Assembly: GCA_013298715.1 (NCBI GenBank)
Contig: JAAFIQ010000015.1
Coordinates: forward strand, 1-64,000
Direction: 5' to 3'
DNA: 64,000 nucleotides
DNA from: Bacteroidota bacterium
GTDB lineage: Bacteria > Bacteroidota > Bacteroidia > B-17B0 > Aurantibacillaceae
Shown here: one piece after another, positions 1 to 9,530 of the stretch
Layout of the letters: each line of letters begins with the position of its first letter
Position numbering within the stretch: the stretch's first letter is position 1
Made by a program: the position numbers and the translations under genes
The notes under the pieces: model-generated
Databases searched by the model: none
Told to the model about the DNA's origin: nothing
The model's input: only the letters and a program-made list of their open reading frames with translations

Positions 1-381
1 AAAGTAATAGCAACAACGTTATTCGATACATAAAATCAGGGGGAGGTCTCCTTTAATTTTTTATTATAAATGCAATGGGAATAAGCCTCTTGAGCCTTTT
101 TAAATATTTACTCGGTTGATAGTGATAAAAAATAGTAATTTAAATCTTACCTTCATTTAGCTGTGTTGCCTGCTTGTACTTAGTTGGGAGTATTTCTAAT
201 CGGACCGAACTAATTAATACGTGTTTTTAAAATTGTTATATTAATTGGTTAGGTAAATAAATCCAAGCCTTTAAAATACTAAAAATGGTATTGCAAATGT
301 ATGTTTATTGAAATATTTTGGAATGATAAATAGCGTTTATCTAAAAGATTTAGACGAATTTAGATTTTTAGATGCTGAAAA
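1..381. other. intergenic, no gene recognised
   Basis: No convincing reading frame on either strand. A short GC-rich inverted repeat (GGAG, loop GT, CTCC at 42-51, extendable by G-U pairs) followed by a T-rich run at 54-62 could be a weak terminator for a plus-strand gene to the left of the window. The last 70 bases carry several TTTAGA copies without further structure. This stretch is the 3' flank of the putative anti-sigma gene. Confidence 0.5.
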
Positions 382-1626
382 TTATTTAATGCTAAGCCCT
401 AAAGAATTAAAAGACAAAGCATAGCCATTGGCTTCTTTGCCATTTATTGCAGTTAAGCCAAGCGAATTGGCGTTTTTAGCTAATTTAACTGCTTTTTTCC
501 AAAACGTTTTTTTGCCAGAATTAGGCGCTACTTTTACATCATTTTCATCATCATCGCGCTCCTCAGGCAGTACTTGTACTAAGTAGGTTTTTTCTTCAAC
601 AACAATGCTCGAATCTCCTTTAACAGGCTGAAATTCGTTAGATTGAGAATTATTTGAAGTAATTGTCTTTGAGGTAAGCGCTACAGAAAAGTTAGTTACA
701 GGGCTTAGCGTTTCGCTACTAGCTATTTGATTATTATTAGAACTTGGTGCAGTATACGTTTTTATAATTGAATTTGTTGGTGTTATGTTCGCCACAAATT
801 TATTCTTGTTCTGTGAAATATTATTGGATGAATTATTAAAGTAGGTGTTATACGAATCAAATTTTTTTGTTGAATTTGGCTCTTTAAAAATTATTTTATT
901 CGCCGCTAACCTTTCAAGGCTCGAGCCATTCTTTAAATCATTATTCCCTATTACCAAAACTCCTAAAACAAATATTAAAGCAATGCTAGCAGCAACAGAA
1001 AGAATTCTTGGCAAAGTAAACAAGGCGATAATTTTTGTTTCTTTTTTTAGTTCGTTTTTGTTTGCGTAAACGTTTCTGTAATCGGCTCTCTGCTTGGTTA
1101 ATTCAAACAATCGTAATTCTTTTTGCAGACTTAAATTTGAGTTTAATTCATCTTCAAAAGCAATTTTTTCTGTTTCGCTCAATTGATTTTCTATGTATGC
1201 AATACAGTTATTGCTTAAAACTAAGTCATCTTCTGTTTTATAAAGTATATTTTTAATTTCAAAATTATCTGATTCACCAATACCAAAATATGTTTTTTTG
1301 TAAGCTGCTATTTCTTTTGATAAATTTTTATCAACAAGCGCTTTCTCTTCAATGGCGTTGGTTTCAGCTTCAGAGAGTAAGCCTTCTGTGGATGAAATAA
1401 TGTGCTCTTCAGAAAAAATAATTTCTGTTTTTTTTAAATCTAAAATAAAATCGGCACTTGTTGTTTCTTCGGGCAAGTATGGTAATTCCAGTTCTGATAA
1501 ATCAACCTCAAGTTGAGGCCGTAGTACTAAAAATTGTTTCAGCTCTGCTAAATCATCTTTGCTAATAGTACCTTCAAAAAAATCGAGCAAGTAGGCTTCG
1601 TAATTATGTAAATTAATTTTTTTCAT
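382..1626 (-). CDS. putative anti-sigma factor-like membrane protein
   Basis: A 414-residue protein with an acidic, Glu-rich N-terminal half, one transmembrane segment near residues 208-228 (rich in Ile, Leu and Val) and a Ser/Asn-rich C-terminal half, presumably periplasmic. Its start codon shares one base with the stop of the ECF sigma gene (TAATG), so the two are translationally coupled. One membrane span, a cytosolic N-terminus and position directly behind a sigma factor are what Bacteroidota anti-sigma or sigma-associated proteins usually show. I see no zinc-binding HxxxCxxC motif and no FecR domain, so the role rests on context. Confidence 0.6.
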   Translation of the reverse strand: MKKINLHNYEAYLLDFFEGTISKDDLAELKQFLVLRPQLEVDLSELELPYLPEETTSADFILDLKKTEIIFSEEHIISSTEGLLSEAETNAIEEKALVDKNLSKEIAAYKKTYFGIGESDNFEIKNILYKTEDDLVLSNNCIAYIENQLSETEKIAFEDELNSNLSLQKELRLFELTKQRADYRNVYANKNELKKETKIIALFTLPRILSVAASIALIFVLGVLVIGNNDLKNGSSLERLAANKIIFKEPNSTKKFDSYNTYFNNSSNNISQNKNKFVANITPTNSIIKTYTAPSSNNNQIASSETLSPVTNFSVALTSKTITSNNSQSNEFQPVKGDSSIVVEEKTYLVQVLPEERDDDENDVKVAPNSGKKTFWKKAVKLAKNANSLGLTAINGKEANGYALSFNSLGLSIK

Positions 1627-2111
1627 TACACGAGCGCCTCCATCTTTCCAATATAATTTTTTAAAAACGTACGTGCCCTAAAAATATAAACCTTTACTTG
1701 GCTCTCACTTAAATCAGTAATTTTTCCAATTTCAGCGTAATCATAGCCTTCATAATCTCTTAGTAAAATTACACTCTTTTGTATTTCGGGCAATTGATCT
1801 AATGCCTGATTTAATACTTCTTTTAAATCGCTGTATTGTTTGTTGTGGCTGTGTTGGTTAAAATTTACTTCGCTAAAATCCGTTTGTTTTTTTTGTTTAC
1901 GCGTATAATCAATCATTGTGTGGTAGGCTGCCGTAAACAAATACGATTTTGCTTTTTCATTTTCAATGGTAGCCACTTTACGCCACATTTTTTCAAAGGT
2001 GTCTTGCACAATATCCTTTGCAGCATCTTTATCTTCTATTTGTTTTAAAATAAACCGATAAACGCCATCCGCATAGGTATCAACACATTTGTTATATTCT
2101 TGTAGGTTCAA
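1626..2111 (-). CDS. ECF-type RNA polymerase sigma factor
   Basis: 161 residues, the usual length for an ECF (sigma-70 group 4) factor. Region 2 lies at about residues 15-80, with the motif DIVQDTFEKMWRK for core binding and -10 recognition. Region 4 lies at about residues 105-158 with a helix-turn-helix (YAEIGKITDLSESQVKVYIF) for -35 recognition. There is no region 3 and no extra C-terminal domain. It is followed with a one-base overlap by a one-span membrane protein that is probably its regulator. A GTAAC/CGTCTTA promoter-like pair lies 43-70 bases upstream and suggests autoregulation. Confidence 0.92.
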   Translation of the reverse strand: MNLQEYNKCVDTYADGVYRFILKQIEDKDAAKDIVQDTFEKMWRKVATIENEKAKSYLFTAAYHTMIDYTRKQKKQTDFSEVNFNQHSHNKQYSDLKEVLNQALDQLPEIQKSVILLRDYEGYDYAEIGKITDLSESQVKVYIFRARTFLKNYIGKMEALV

Positions 2112-2153
2112 ATTTATTTTTAGTTAATAAATAGCTTTCGTTTCAACCAAGCA

Positions 2154-2181
2154 TAAGACGCTCAACTTAGATAGATGTTAC
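2154..2181 (-). promoter_or_regulatory. putative ECF-sigma-dependent promoter
   Basis: On the minus strand GTAAC (2181-2177) and CGTCTTA (2160-2154) are separated by 16 bases and lie just upstream of the sigma gene at 2111. This matches the GTAAC-type -35 and CGTC-type -10 seen before many ECF sigma genes. Self-recognition by this sigma factor is inferred. Confidence 0.5.
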
Positions 2182-2218
2182 AATTTATACTAAAAATAAT
2201 CAACTAATAATCAATTAG

Positions 2219-3565
2219 TTAAGAAATCATTTCGAGTATTTTGTTTTCAATCGTTTCACTTTCCCAATTTTTTTCAATTTCTGGTAAAGCCATAATTTCA
2301 TCCATTATTTTTTGTTGTTTGTTACCATCGCTGAGCGCCTTGCTGTACCTAATATGCGGACTGTAAGTAACCATGCTGTAGAGTGGAATCCACTTATCAG
2401 GATATTTTTCGGAAAACTTCGCTTCAATTTTTTTCTGTAGCAAAAATTTTGGGTCGGCTGTTTTATCGCGCATTTCAATAAAATTACCAATTGCTAAATC
2501 TGCAATTGCATCGCCATCCGGCTTACGCAGGGCTTCGTATTCTTTTAAAATCTCAACCCAATTTTCGTTATTTTTTTCAATTAATTCGTTTAATACAACA
2601 CAGTCTTCAAAACCGCAATTCATACCTTGCCCATAAAACGGAACAATGGCATGAGCCGCATCGCCTATCAAAGCAATGCTGTTATCAAACGTCCAAGGAA
2701 AACATTTTACAGTTACTAATGAGGAAGTAGGGTTGGTAAAAAAATCATGAATTAAAGTTGGCATTAATGGCACAGCACTTGCAAACTCTGCATCAAAAAA
2801 ATCTTTCACCTCTTTTTCTGTTGTCAATTTTTCAAAAGACTTTTCTCCTTTAAAGGGCATAAAAAGTGTACACGTAAAATTACCATCAGGGTTTGGCAAG
2901 GCAATCATCATAAAACTACCCCGTGGCCAAATGTGCAGCGCATTTTTTTCTAATAAAAATTCACCGTTTTTTCCTGGTGGAATAATTAATTCTTTGTAAC
3001 CGCAATCAATGTAATGTTGGTTATACTCAAACCTATCGTTGCTTAATTGCATGTTTAAACGACTTGCAGAAAAAGCCCCATCAGAACCGAACAACAAATC
3101 GTAGTTTTGATTTTCGTTTTGTTGTGAGTTATTATCTTCAAAAGAAGCGATTTTATCTTTTTTGTTAATTGATGTACAGCGCTTCTCAAAATGGATTTTT
3201 ACATTTTCTTGCTGCTCAGCCAAATCCATAAGCTTCATGTTAATCTCTGCTCTGCTAACCGAGTATATGGCTTGATTATCTTTACCATAGGGTTGATAAG
3301 CGTGTGAGCCATCTTTATTATGTATAAAACGGCCGTACATAGGTATAGCAATTTTTTTAATATCATCCGCAATTCCTACACCTTGTAGTCCACGCCATCC
3401 GCGGTCGCTAAGCGCTAGGTTGATTGAACGACCGGCACTCATGGCAATTTTTCGCATATCGGCACGGCGTTCGTAAACAGAAATTTTGTAACCTTTTTTT
3501 GCTAAATAAATTGAGAGAAGTGAGCCAACTAAACCGGCTCCAACAATAGTAACATTTTTACCCAT
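2219..3565 (-). CDS. kmo: kynurenine 3-monooxygenase
   Basis: FAD-dependent aromatic hydroxylase of 448 residues. The Rossmann motif GAGLVG is at residues 9-14, followed by an acidic/arginine strand end (YERR). The second FAD motif, GDAAHAIVPFYGQG, is at about residues 297-312. The C-terminal part is longer than in salicylate-type hydroxylases and contains a conserved-looking Tyr/Met-rich segment, as in the KMO family. The family converts L-kynurenine to 3-hydroxykynurenine with NADPH and O2, in tryptophan breakdown or in de novo NAD synthesis via quinolinate. No other kynurenine-pathway gene lies beside it; nadD is 46 kb away. It appears monocistronic. Confidence 0.88.
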   Translation of the reverse strand: MGKNVTIVGAGLVGSLLSIYLAKKGYKISVYERRADMRKIAMSAGRSINLALSDRGWRGLQGVGIADDIKKIAIPMYGRFIHNKDGSHAYQPYGKDNQAIYSVSRAEINMKLMDLAEQQENVKIHFEKRCTSINKKDKIASFEDNNSQQNENQNYDLLFGSDGAFSASRLNMQLSNDRFEYNQHYIDCGYKELIIPPGKNGEFLLEKNALHIWPRGSFMMIALPNPDGNFTCTLFMPFKGEKSFEKLTTEKEVKDFFDAEFASAVPLMPTLIHDFFTNPTSSLVTVKCFPWTFDNSIALIGDAAHAIVPFYGQGMNCGFEDCVVLNELIEKNNENWVEILKEYEALRKPDGDAIADLAIGNFIEMRDKTADPKFLLQKKIEAKFSEKYPDKWIPLYSMVTYSPHIRYSKALSDGNKQQKIMDEIMALPEIEKNWESETIENKILEMIS

Positions 3566-3666
3566 GTGTAAATTTAAAAAATTTTGAGTTGTGTTTTAAT
3601 ATCTTCATCAAAAAATAATTTTGTTTCATTGCTATTAATCACGAAATTTAGAAATCTAATTTTTTT

Positions 3667-5322
3667 ATGCTTAAACGTTTACATATAACTAACTTTGCAC
3701 TTATTCAAGAAATGGATGTTAATTTCCCTGGTGAGTTAACAGTAATAACCGGAGAAACGGGCGCAGGTAAGTCTATTTTTTTAGAAGCCTTGGCCCTAGC
3801 ACTTGGAAACAGAGCCGACGCAGCTGTTTTACAATCAAAAACACAAAAATGTGTAATTGAGGCAGAGTTTGAAGTATTTAAAAATACATTGCACGATTTT
3901 TTTAAAGAATACGATATTGATGAAGATGATACCATAATTTTACGAAGAGAAATTTATGCCGAAGGAAAATCACGTAGTTTTTTAAATGACACGCCAGTTA
4001 CTCAAGCCGCGCTTAAAAATTTATCTGCTTATTTAATTGATATTCATTCACAGCACCAAACCTTGCTTTTAAATAAAAGTAATTTTCAGCTAGAAATTAT
4101 TGATGCCTTTGCTGCTACTTTACAAGATTTTAAAAGCTATAAAACCGAATTTAATAAATTACAAAAATTAAAAAGCGAATTGATTGATTTGCAACATCAA
4201 GAAACAGCAGCAAAAAAAGAGCTGGATTATTTTGAGTTTTTGTTTAATGAATTACAAGAAGCAAAAATAGAAGTTGGCTCATTAAAAAAGTTAGAAGAAG
4301 AAAGTAAGTTGTTAGAAAATGCGGAGCAAATTAAAGGGACATTGCAAAGCGCATACACATTAATAAATTCGGGCGATGAAAACATGCTCTCAAGCTTAGG
4401 ACAAATTAAACAACAGTTAAACGGACTCACAAAGTTTGGAGAATCTTACAAGACTATTTTTGATAGATTGAGCAGTGCGTTGATTGAGTTAAAAGACATC
4501 TCAAACGAATTAGAGAATTTAGATGAGGCAATTTTGTTTGACACAAATAGATTAGAGATTATAAATGAAGCCTTGGATAAATTGAATCGTTTATTAAAAA
4601 AGCACAGTGTTAATTCGGAAGAAGAACTCTTACAAATTAAAAATGATATTGAAACGAAGCTAACACAATTTAGTTCGTTAGAAACAAAGATTGAAAAACT
4701 AAAAACGCGAATTGCAGCACAACAAAGTAATTGTGTAAAACTAGCTACAGCGCTTGATACGAATAGAAAAGGAGCGATTGCTTTGATTGAAAAAAATATT
4801 AAAGAAAAATTATTTTTATTAGCAATGCCGAACGCTAATTTTAAAATTGAAATAAAAACCAACAACGAATTAACTGTTAATGGATTTAATGAAGTAGAAT
4901 TTTTATTTTCGGCAAACAAAGGGATGGCTTTAAATGATATAAGCAAAGTAGCTAGTGGAGGAGAATTGAGCCGACTAATGTTAAGCCTAAAAGCCTTATT
5001 GGCAAGTAAAAAGCAATTACCAACAATAGTGTTTGATGAAATAGATACAGGAGTAAGTGGCGAAGTAGCTGATAAAATTGGCACTATACTGAATGAAATG
5101 GGAGCCACCATGCAAGTTATTGCCATAACGCATTTACCTCAATTGGCTAGCAAAGGCAAACACCATTTATTTGTTTATAAAAAGGATGGAAAAGAAAAAA
5201 CAAATTCGTTTATTAAAGATTTAACTGAAGCAGAACGGGTAGAGGAAATTGCAAAAATGTTAAGTACCGGGAAGCCAAGCGCCACAGCACTTTCAAACGC
5301 AAAAGAGTTATTAAATGCATAA
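3667..5322 (+). CDS. recN: DNA repair protein RecN
   Basis: SMC-like ATPase of 551 residues, normal for RecN. Walker A GETGAGKS is at residues 29-36 after an N-terminal ITNFALI strand; a long coiled-coil middle (about 155-365) is rich in Glu, Lys and Leu. The ABC signature ASGGELSR is near 428 and Walker B IVFDEIDTG near 452, followed by the ITHLPQLA switch region. The family promotes double-strand break repair with RecA. A TAATTTTG box at 3616-3623 fits the Bacteroidota -7 consensus, but I see no -33 TTG at the right distance. It is divergent from kmo. Confidence 0.96.
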   Translation: MLKRLHITNFALIQEMDVNFPGELTVITGETGAGKSIFLEALALALGNRADAAVLQSKTQKCVIEAEFEVFKNTLHDFFKEYDIDEDDTIILRREIYAEGKSRSFLNDTPVTQAALKNLSAYLIDIHSQHQTLLLNKSNFQLEIIDAFAATLQDFKSYKTEFNKLQKLKSELIDLQHQETAAKKELDYFEFLFNELQEAKIEVGSLKKLEEESKLLENAEQIKGTLQSAYTLINSGDENMLSSLGQIKQQLNGLTKFGESYKTIFDRLSSALIELKDISNELENLDEAILFDTNRLEIINEALDKLNRLLKKHSVNSEEELLQIKNDIETKLTQFSSLETKIEKLKTRIAAQQSNCVKLATALDTNRKGAIALIEKNIKEKLFLLAMPNANFKIEIKTNNELTVNGFNEVEFLFSANKGMALNDISKVASGGELSRLMLSLKALLASKKQLPTIVFDEIDTGVSGEVADKIGTILNEMGATMQVIAITHLPQLASKGKHHLFVYKKDGKEKTNSFIKDLTEAERVEEIAKMLSTGKPSATALSNAKELLNA

Positions 5323-5475
5323 TTTGTTATAAATTTTATAGTGTAACAATCAATTACTCTAAACTGGTTTAGCAACTCTTTCGACAAAATTTGAAAATTG
5401 TTAAAAATCTTAATTATGAAAATTACTTTTTACTTGTAATATTGCATTCATAATAATTTAAAATAAATATAAAAA

Positions 5476-5910
5476 ATGGGAATGTTAAAAGAATTTAAGG
5501 AATTTGCCATGAAGGGCAATTTGATCGACACGGCTATTGCTTTTGTTATGGGTGCTGCATTTGGAAAGGTAGTTACGGCTTTTGTTGAGAAGATGTTTTC
5601 TCCGCTTGTAGGTTTGTTAATGGGGGGATTGGATTTAACAAAAAAGATGTGGGTGGTGAAAAAAGGTGTTGCGGAAGTTAAAGATGCAGCTGGTAACATC
5701 GTTACACCTGCTGTTGCTGAGGTAGCCGTACAATGGGGATCGTTTATTACTGCTATAATTGATTTTACAGTAGTTGCCTTTGTTATGTTCATAATAATCA
5801 AAGCAATGAATGCTGCTAAGAAAAAAGAAGCAGAAGCTCCTGCTGCTGCGCCAGAGCCTACTGCACAAGAGAAATTATTAATGGAAATTAGAGATGCTTT
5901 AAAAAAGTAA
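5476..5910 (+). CDS. mscL: large-conductance mechanosensitive channel MscL
   Basis: 144 residues with the MscL N-terminal amphipathic helix (LKEFKEFAMKGN), a first transmembrane helix at about 17-45 containing AIAFVMGAAFGKVV, a periplasmic loop with an insertion rich in Val, Lys and Ala (about 52-85, common in Bacteroidota), and a second helix at about 90-112. The C-terminal helix is Ala/Glu/Pro-rich before a final amphipathic LLMEIRDALKK. It acts as a homopentameric inner-membrane release valve on hypo-osmotic shock. It is a single gene ended by a strong terminator. Confidence 0.96.
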   Translation: MGMLKEFKEFAMKGNLIDTAIAFVMGAAFGKVVTAFVEKMFSPLVGLLMGGLDLTKKMWVVKKGVAEVKDAAGNIVTPAVAEVAVQWGSFITAIIDFTVVAFVMFIIIKAMNAAKKKEAEAPAAAPEPTAQEKLLMEIRDALKK

Positions 5911-5930
5911 AATTTGATTTTAATAAAATT

Positions 5931-5957
5931 AAAGCCGACTATTAGTCGGCTTTTTTT
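5931..5957 (+). terminator. rho-independent terminator of mscL
   Basis: Perfect 10-base stem AAAGCCGACT / AGTCGGCTTT with a three-base loop ATT, running into seven T. It lies 20 bases after the mscL stop. The convergent peptidase gene ends 40 bases further, so weak bidirectional use is possible. Confidence 0.9.
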
Positions 5958-5995
5958 GTAAATTAATTTTTATTTCAATTTTGAAACGTACAAAA

Positions 5996-7378
5996 CTATT
6001 TCGGTACATAATAAAGATCTAACAAATGCAACAGGGCACCAATAGCGGCTGCTCCAAGTTCTAACTCGCGTTTGTTTATTTTATCAAAAGTATCTTGCGC
6101 CGTATGGTGTATATCAAAATAACGTTGCGTGTCTGGCTCAAAGCCAATGCAAGGAACGCCTAACTTTTCTAATGCTATTAAATCTGCACCGCCACCTTCT
6201 TTTGTAAAGCGTTCGCAATAATAAGGTTGCAATAATTTTTCCCATTTAATTACCGTGTTATACAAATTATTTGTAGTATCCACTCCAAAGCCACGTGGAG
6301 TATAGCCTCCAGCGTCTGTTTCTAAAGCAGCAATGTGTTTTTCATTATTTTCTTTTGCAAACTTTGCGTAAGCTTCGCCACCACGTAGGCCGTTCTCTTC
6401 ATTCATAAAAGCTATTGCCCGCACATTGTATTTTGGTTTTACACCAAGTAGTTTATACATTCTTAAAATTTCAATACATTGCACGACGCCTGCACCGTCA
6501 TCGTGCGCGCCTTGTCCATTATCCCATGCATCCAAATGTCCGCCAGCAACTAAGTATTTATTGGTTTTACTTGTTCCGTTAATTTGCCCAATAACATTAA
6601 AGGATGGCTCATCGGGCAAGGTTTTGCAATTTGTTTTTACAAAAACTTCCAAATTAGGATCTTTTATTAAACTTTCGCTTAGCACATCTGCCGCTTTATA
6701 ACTAATGGCAATGCTTGCAATTTTAGTTTTACAAATTGTGGTATCGTAATTCATGTTACCGGTGTGTGGCTCATCGTCTGCAACAGAAGTCATGCTTCTT
6801 ACAATACACGCCACAGCACCATATTTGGCGGCGTTACTAGCGCCTTTGCTTCTGTATTTTACAGTTTCGCCATAAGCGGTACCAGTTTTAATATGCGCTT
6901 GATTAAAAAACACATTAAAAAAAACTATTTTTCCTTTAATATTTTTTTCGCCTAAATCGCTTAAATCATCGTAACTTTTTACTTCAATAACCCTAGCTTT
7001 TACACCATTAGCGGGTGTTGCCACCGATGAACCTAAGGCTGTACAATTTAATTTGATGTTTAATTTTAATTTAGTTGAAGTTAAATTACAAACTTCTTTT
7101 GCACCACGCTCCCAATGCGGCACCATGCAAGGTTGCAAAATTACTGTATCAGCTCCAGCTTCGTACATGGCTTTTTTTGCCCAAATTACAGCCTCCGCAG
7201 CGCCTTTGCTTCCGCTTAAGCGTGGGCCAATTTTTGTAGTTAGGTATTCTAAATTACTATAACATTTACTTTGAGTAAGGTATATGTTGTATATTTTTTT
7301 CAAGAGAATTGAATCTTGATTTTGTGCCTTCAAAAAAAGTTGACTGCACGCTAAAAGCAGAGCTAATTTTAGTTTCAT
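5996..7378 (-). CDS. M28-family zinc peptidase (carboxypeptidase Q-like)
   Basis: 460-residue exported metallopeptidase. The signal peptide (residues 1-19) ends in KAQ. A protease-associated-type domain fits about residues 125-235. The catalytic core carries zinc ligands and catalytic acids in order: GGHLDAWDNGQGAHDDG (about 278-295), FMNEENGLRGGE (about 321-333), ETDAGGYTPRG (about 350-361) and IHHTAQDTFDKI (about 422-434). This arrangement fits the plasma glutamate carboxypeptidase branch of M28, which acts on peptides in the periplasm or outside. Its start overlaps the stop of the DUF721 gene by one base (TAATG), so it is the last gene of the purE operon. Confidence 0.9.
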   Translation of the reverse strand: MKLKLALLLACSQLFLKAQNQDSILLKKIYNIYLTQSKCYSNLEYLTTKIGPRLSGSKGAAEAVIWAKKAMYEAGADTVILQPCMVPHWERGAKEVCNLTSTKLKLNIKLNCTALGSSVATPANGVKARVIEVKSYDDLSDLGEKNIKGKIVFFNVFFNQAHIKTGTAYGETVKYRSKGASNAAKYGAVACIVRSMTSVADDEPHTGNMNYDTTICKTKIASIAISYKAADVLSESLIKDPNLEVFVKTNCKTLPDEPSFNVIGQINGTSKTNKYLVAGGHLDAWDNGQGAHDDGAGVVQCIEILRMYKLLGVKPKYNVRAIAFMNEENGLRGGEAYAKFAKENNEKHIAALETDAGGYTPRGFGVDTTNNLYNTVIKWEKLLQPYYCERFTKEGGGADLIALEKLGVPCIGFEPDTQRYFDIHHTAQDTFDKINKRELELGAAAIGALLHLLDLYYVPK

Positions 7379-7671
7379 TACCTAATTACAAGTGTGGTTA
7401 CTAATCGTGAGCTGCAAAATTTATTTATGCTCTCAACTATTTTTTCTTTTTGAAAAGACATTTCGTGTTTTACAACAGCAGAGTTTAAGGTTACAAATAC
7501 TATTTTTTCTTTAAAAAAAATTTCAGTTGTATGTTTGGCAACCATTTCACCCACTATATCTTTCCAACCATTTTTTACAGCGTGTTGCGCAATTTTTTCA
7601 TCCAACTTTTCTTTTTTAAAAAGTTCGGTGATTGCATCGCCTAATTTTATGAGATTAGAATTTTTCCTCAT
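7378..7671 (-). CDS. DUF721 (DciA-like) protein
   Basis: 97-residue protein of the DUF721 family. The N-terminal half has the alternating helix pattern LGDAITELFKKEKL and a W in KNGWKDIVGEMVAKHT; the C-terminal part gives the beta segment EKIVFVTLNSAVVKHEM. DUF721 proteins include DciA, the ancestral loader of replicative helicase DnaB. Bacteroidota copies are short, so DciA function is plausible but inferred. It lies two bases after purE and overlaps the peptidase start. Confidence 0.82.
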   Translation of the reverse strand: MRKNSNLIKLGDAITELFKKEKLDEKIAQHAVKNGWKDIVGEMVAKHTTEIFFKEKIVFVTLNSAVVKHEMSFQKEKIVESINKFCSSRLVTTLVIR

Positions 7672-7673
7672 TA

Positions 7674-8189
7674 CTATAAATATTTTTTAGGAGAGGTGCT
7701 TCGCATGTCGTCGCTGGCTTTAAGCACTTTTTCTTTTAAGTTTTCCTTAAATTCAATAAGTTTATTTAAAACTGCTTTATCGCTTGCGCCAATTATTTGT
7801 GCAGCTAAAATTCCGGCATTTTGCGCTGCATTTACAGCTACTGTGGCTACAGGAACACCGTTTGGCATTTGCACAATACTCAACAAACTATCCCAACCAT
7901 CTATACTATTACTACTTTTTACAGGAACACCAATTACTGGCAACGGTGTTAAACTTGCTACCATGCCTGGTAAATGTGCTGCGCCGCCTGCACCAGCAAT
8001 GATAACTTGTATACCTTTGGTATGGGCTGTTTTTGCATAATCTACCATTTTTTCAGGTGTGCGGTGTGCAGATACAACGTCGAGCTCGTAACTGATGCCA
8101 AAATCTTTTAAAATATCTGCAGCCGCTTGCATTATTGGCAAGTCACTATTGCTACCCATTATTATTCCTACTTGAAAACTTGTGCTCAT
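7674..8189 (-). CDS. purE: N5-carboxyaminoimidazole ribonucleotide mutase PurE
   Basis: 171 residues, typical of class I PurE. The N-terminal [12 protein letters not shown] binds the phosphoribosyl group, SAHRTPEKM carries the catalytic His, and [10 protein letters not shown] closes the active site. The family converts N5-CAIR to 4-carboxy-AIR in purine synthesis. It is the first gene of a tight operon with DUF721 and the M28 peptidase. No purK lies next to it. Confidence 0.96.
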   Translation of the reverse strand: MSTSFQVGIIMGSNSDLPIMQAAADILKDFGISYELDVVSAHRTPEKMVDYAKTAHTKGIQVIIAGAGGAAHLPGMVASLTPLPVIGVPVKSSNSIDGWDSLLSIVQMPNGVPVATVAVNAAQNAGILAAQIIGASDKAVLNKLIEFKENLKEKVLKASDDMRSTSPKKYL

Positions 8190-8216
8190 AATAAAATCTT
8201 AAGAATTAAAGGTAAT

Positions 8217-8249
8217 AAAAAAAGATTGGTTGTTGCTACCAATCTTTTT
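8217..8249 (-). terminator. rho-independent terminator of queA
   Basis: Inverted repeat AAAGATTGGT (8221-8230) / ACCAATCTTT (8238-8247) with a seven-base loop. On the minus strand the stem is followed by a seven-base T run, 20 bases past the queA stop. It separates queA from purE. A shorter T run on the plus side could give weak bidirectional action. Confidence 0.85.
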
Positions 8250-8269
8250 CTATATCAAATAAATTATCG

Positions 8270-9319
8270 TTATAAAATCAACATGGCATCGCCATAGCTG
8301 TAAAAGCGGTATTTTTCTTTTATAGCTTCTTTGTAAGCTTTATTAATTAATTCGTAACCACCAAATGCGCTCACCATCATCAAAAGGGTGCTTTCAGGCA
8401 TGTGAAAATTAGTAATCATACAATTGGCAACACTAAAATCGTAAGGAGGGAAAATAAATTTATTTGTCCAACCTACATAAGGGTTTAAGTGGCCAGTAGT
8501 ACTTACCGATGATTCAATACCACGCATAACTGTTGTTCCAACGGCGCATACTTTTTTCTTTTTGTCTTTAGCTCCGTTAATTATTTTACAGGTATCGCTA
8601 CCAATTAAAACTTCTTCACTTTCCATTTTATGCTTGGTTAAATCTTCTACTTCAACCGTTCTAAATGTGCCTAAGCCTACATGTAAAGTTAATGGGGCAA
8701 ATTGTATTCCTTTAATTTCTAAACGTTTTAATAATTCACGGCTAAAATGTAAGCCAGCAGTAGGTGCGGCTACAGCTCCTTCATTTTTTGCAAATACTGT
8801 TTGGTAGCGCTCAGTGTCATCTGGTTCTACCTCGCGTTTAATGTATTTTGGTAGGGGTGTTTCACCTAAATCATAAAGTGCTTTTCTAAATTCTTCGTAG
8901 CTGCCATCGTATAAAAAACGAAGTGTGCGTCCGCGGCTAGTAGTGTTGTCAATTACCTCTGCTACTAAATTATCGTTTTCGCCAAAGTAAAGCTTGTTTC
9001 CAATACGAATTTTTCTTGCTGGGTCAACTAACACATCCCATAATCTGCTTTCTGCATTTAATTCGCGTAATAAAAATACTTCAATTTTTGCACCTGTTTT
9101 TTCTTTATTACCATACATACGTGCCGGAAAAACCTTGGTATCATTCAAAATCATTACATCGCCATCATCAAAATAATTAATAACATCTTTAAATTTTTTG
9201 TGCGATATTTTTCCTGTTGCTCTATCAACTACCATTAATCTTGAATCTTCGCGATTTTTAGAAGGATGCTCTGCCAACAACTCTTTAGGCAGATTAAATT
9301 TGAACATTGAAAGTTTCAT
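8270..9319 (-). CDS. queA: S-adenosylmethionine:tRNA ribosyltransferase-isomerase QueA
   Basis: 349 residues, full length. N-terminal [20 protein letters not shown] and the block [19 protein letters not shown]-like (here [14 protein letters not shown]) are family signatures, followed by [11 protein letters not shown] and the C-terminal [18 protein letters not shown]. The enzyme transfers the ribosyl part of SAM to preQ1 at tRNA position 34, giving epoxyqueuosine. It is transcribed alone, with a strong terminator behind it. In many Bacteroidota queA clusters with ftsX, uppP and truB; here ftsX is 4 kb away and the others are absent. Confidence 0.96.
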   Translation of the reverse strand: MKLSMFKFNLPKELLAEHPSKNREDSRLMVVDRATGKISHKKFKDVINYFDDGDVMILNDTKVFPARMYGNKEKTGAKIEVFLLRELNAESRLWDVLVDPARKIRIGNKLYFGENDNLVAEVIDNTTSRGRTLRFLYDGSYEEFRKALYDLGETPLPKYIKREVEPDDTERYQTVFAKNEGAVAAPTAGLHFSRELLKRLEIKGIQFAPLTLHVGLGTFRTVEVEDLTKHKMESEEVLIGSDTCKIINGAKDKKKKVCAVGTTVMRGIESSVSTTGHLNPYVGWTNKFIFPPYDFSVANCMITNFHMPESTLLMMVSAFGGYELINKAYKEAIKEKYRFYSYGDAMLIL

Positions 9320-9530
9320 ATTCTTTTATAAAGTTTTGTAAGATAAATTGTTTGAAATTTAAGATTGAAGAACTCAACCTTTAAAACGACAAAAATAATC
9401 TTACGGGATTAATTTGTGCGCAAAAATACACTTTTTTCAATGCCATGAAAGTTTTTTTTCATTAAAATCAGTTAAAAATTATAAATGTTTTGCAATGCGT
9501 AAATTAATTTACTTAATTTTAAAATCCACA

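Noticed and set aside
4446-5126. 226-residue minus-strand frame inside recN
   Set aside because: recN is full length with all motifs on the plus strand; the antisense frame is low-complexity Ser/Phe/Leu-rich.
9414-9530. N-terminal extension of the S41 protease from TTG 9414
   Set aside because: It would place 39 residues before a proper signal/anchor; ATG 9531 gives the normal start of the family.
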